Source: Catonia carolina
Lineage: Eukaryota; Arthropoda; Insecta; Hemiptera; Achilidae
DNA: 64,000 bases
Direction: 5' to 3'
Assembly (NCBI GenBank): GCA_035578175.1
Contig: JAQMRL010000002.1
Span: 77,766,325 to 77,830,324, forward strand
This document shows positions 63,233 to 64,000 of the stretch, in pieces. Every line of letters begins with the position of its first letter. Position 1 is the stretch's first letter. Under the pieces are notes generated by a model. The model was not told the origin of the DNA and did not search any database. It worked only from the letters and a program-made list of their open reading frames with translations. The translations under genes and the position numbers were made by a program.

Positions 63233-64000
63233 TCTGGTGTGAAATACTCACACAACTTTCTCTTGCCAATGCAAATAATTAATAATAAACCTAACATTAT
63301 TAATAAAATATTATAAATAAACAAAAACTAACCTCAAAACATAACCTTATTTTAATCATGAGTGAATGACGCAAAATGAAAATTGAACTCAATTTGACTT
63401 AAAAAAAACGGAAAATCACACTTTCACGCTAAACTAGGCTCTGTAGAGAAAAATTCTCTACATAAAAGTTGTAGATCTCTTAATTTTCTATAAATTTTGT
63501 TATATACACTTTTGTCGTAAAGTGCATACTAAGGTCGAAATCTTTAAAAAATCTATTTTTCACACGTTTTCGTGAGAAAAAACAGAAAATCGCTAATTAA
63601 CGCTAAACTAAGCGTTATACAAAAAAATGCTTGAAATAAAAGTTGTAGGTTTTTAAATTCTCTACAACTTTTATTATATACATTTTTGCTCTAAAATTAA
63701 TATTAAAGCCGTAATCTTAAAAAAATACTTTTTTTACGTAAAAACACCCTCACCAAGAATTTCAGCAAACATGGCGCCTACCCTATCTTTTAGAGAATAA
63801 AAAATTGAGTAAATGAGGCGATTTTTAAAAAAATCGTAGGACCAGTTTTAGAGAAAATCACAAAAAAGTGAAAAAATATACGAATAAACTACTACTTCCG
63901 GTTGACCGATTTTGATGAAAATGTTCGTGTCGGGTCCGGTAGTGGTATGTAACTTAAGTTTCAAGTTTGAAGTTCGTATGTAGTTCCGTTCTTGAAATAT
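63233..64000 (-). mobile_element. HEL-A copy, reverse, running off the window
   Basis: Starts TCTGGTGTGAAATACTCAC (inverted 3' end) and continues through the family blocks to the window edge. Confidence 0.75.

Overview
This is non-coding, repeat-dominated eukaryotic DNA, very probably from an insect. It is AT-rich and has no bacterial-style gene organisation. It holds tRNA-derived SINEs with Pol III B boxes, LINE reverse-transcriptase remnants, and relics of mariner (several DDxD lineages), Merlin, PIF/Harbinger, pogo/Tigger, hAT and possibly piggyBac transposons. The mariner, Harbinger (with its MADF partner) and LINE fragments read like those common in insect genomes, but I cannot name the species. 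No intact host gene is visible. The best host-gene candidates are a terminal exon at 60091-60288 (minus) with a splice acceptor and polyA signal, a weaker terminal exon near 52481-52540 (plus), and a very weak first exon at 17882-17928.

Layout. 1-10300: AT-rich DNA with SINEs, an 8-bp-TSD Merlin element (2708-3771) with a SINE inside it, and a GC-rich island with two histone-type 3' stem-loops (6085-6545). 10300-16400: nested fold-back and TIR elements separated by (TA)n tracts. 16400-22200: diverged repeats, a Harbinger relic (18453-19263) and MITEs nested in one another. 22700-28650: a run of one ~0.93 kb repeat, here called HEL-A, whose ends look like a non-autonomous Helentron. 28650-34250: TIR elements and a possible 4.4-kb piggyBac-like element containing a pogo/Tigger relic and a duplicated GC-rich block. 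34800-38950: a SINE, a mariner with one in-frame stop in its transposase, and LINE remnants. 38975-44770: a second HEL-A array, one copy of which was split by a TA-target element that itself holds a fold-back mariner and an inverted HEL-A copy. 44770-52360: a second mariner relic, a second Harbinger relic, hAT-like insertions and more HEL-A. 52360-61000: tandem duplications, TIR elements, a fold-back mariner that kept only the transposase C-terminus, a third mariner broken by one stop codon, and the candidate host exon. 61000-64000: a LINE with target-site duplication whose (TA)n tail holds a 317-bp palindrome, then HEL-A again.

Nothing here forms a pathway. The interest lies in the transposon biology: HEL-A tandem arrays with captured flanks, several independent fold-back families (two sharing a diverged internal core and a terminal motif with the resident mariner), and many nested insertions whose paralogous copies act as empty sites and give a relative chronology. 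Family names (HEL-A, SINE-C, U, B, E, F, G, H, I, J, K, M, T, X, Y, Z) are my own labels. Boundaries were found by eye and may be off by a few bases.
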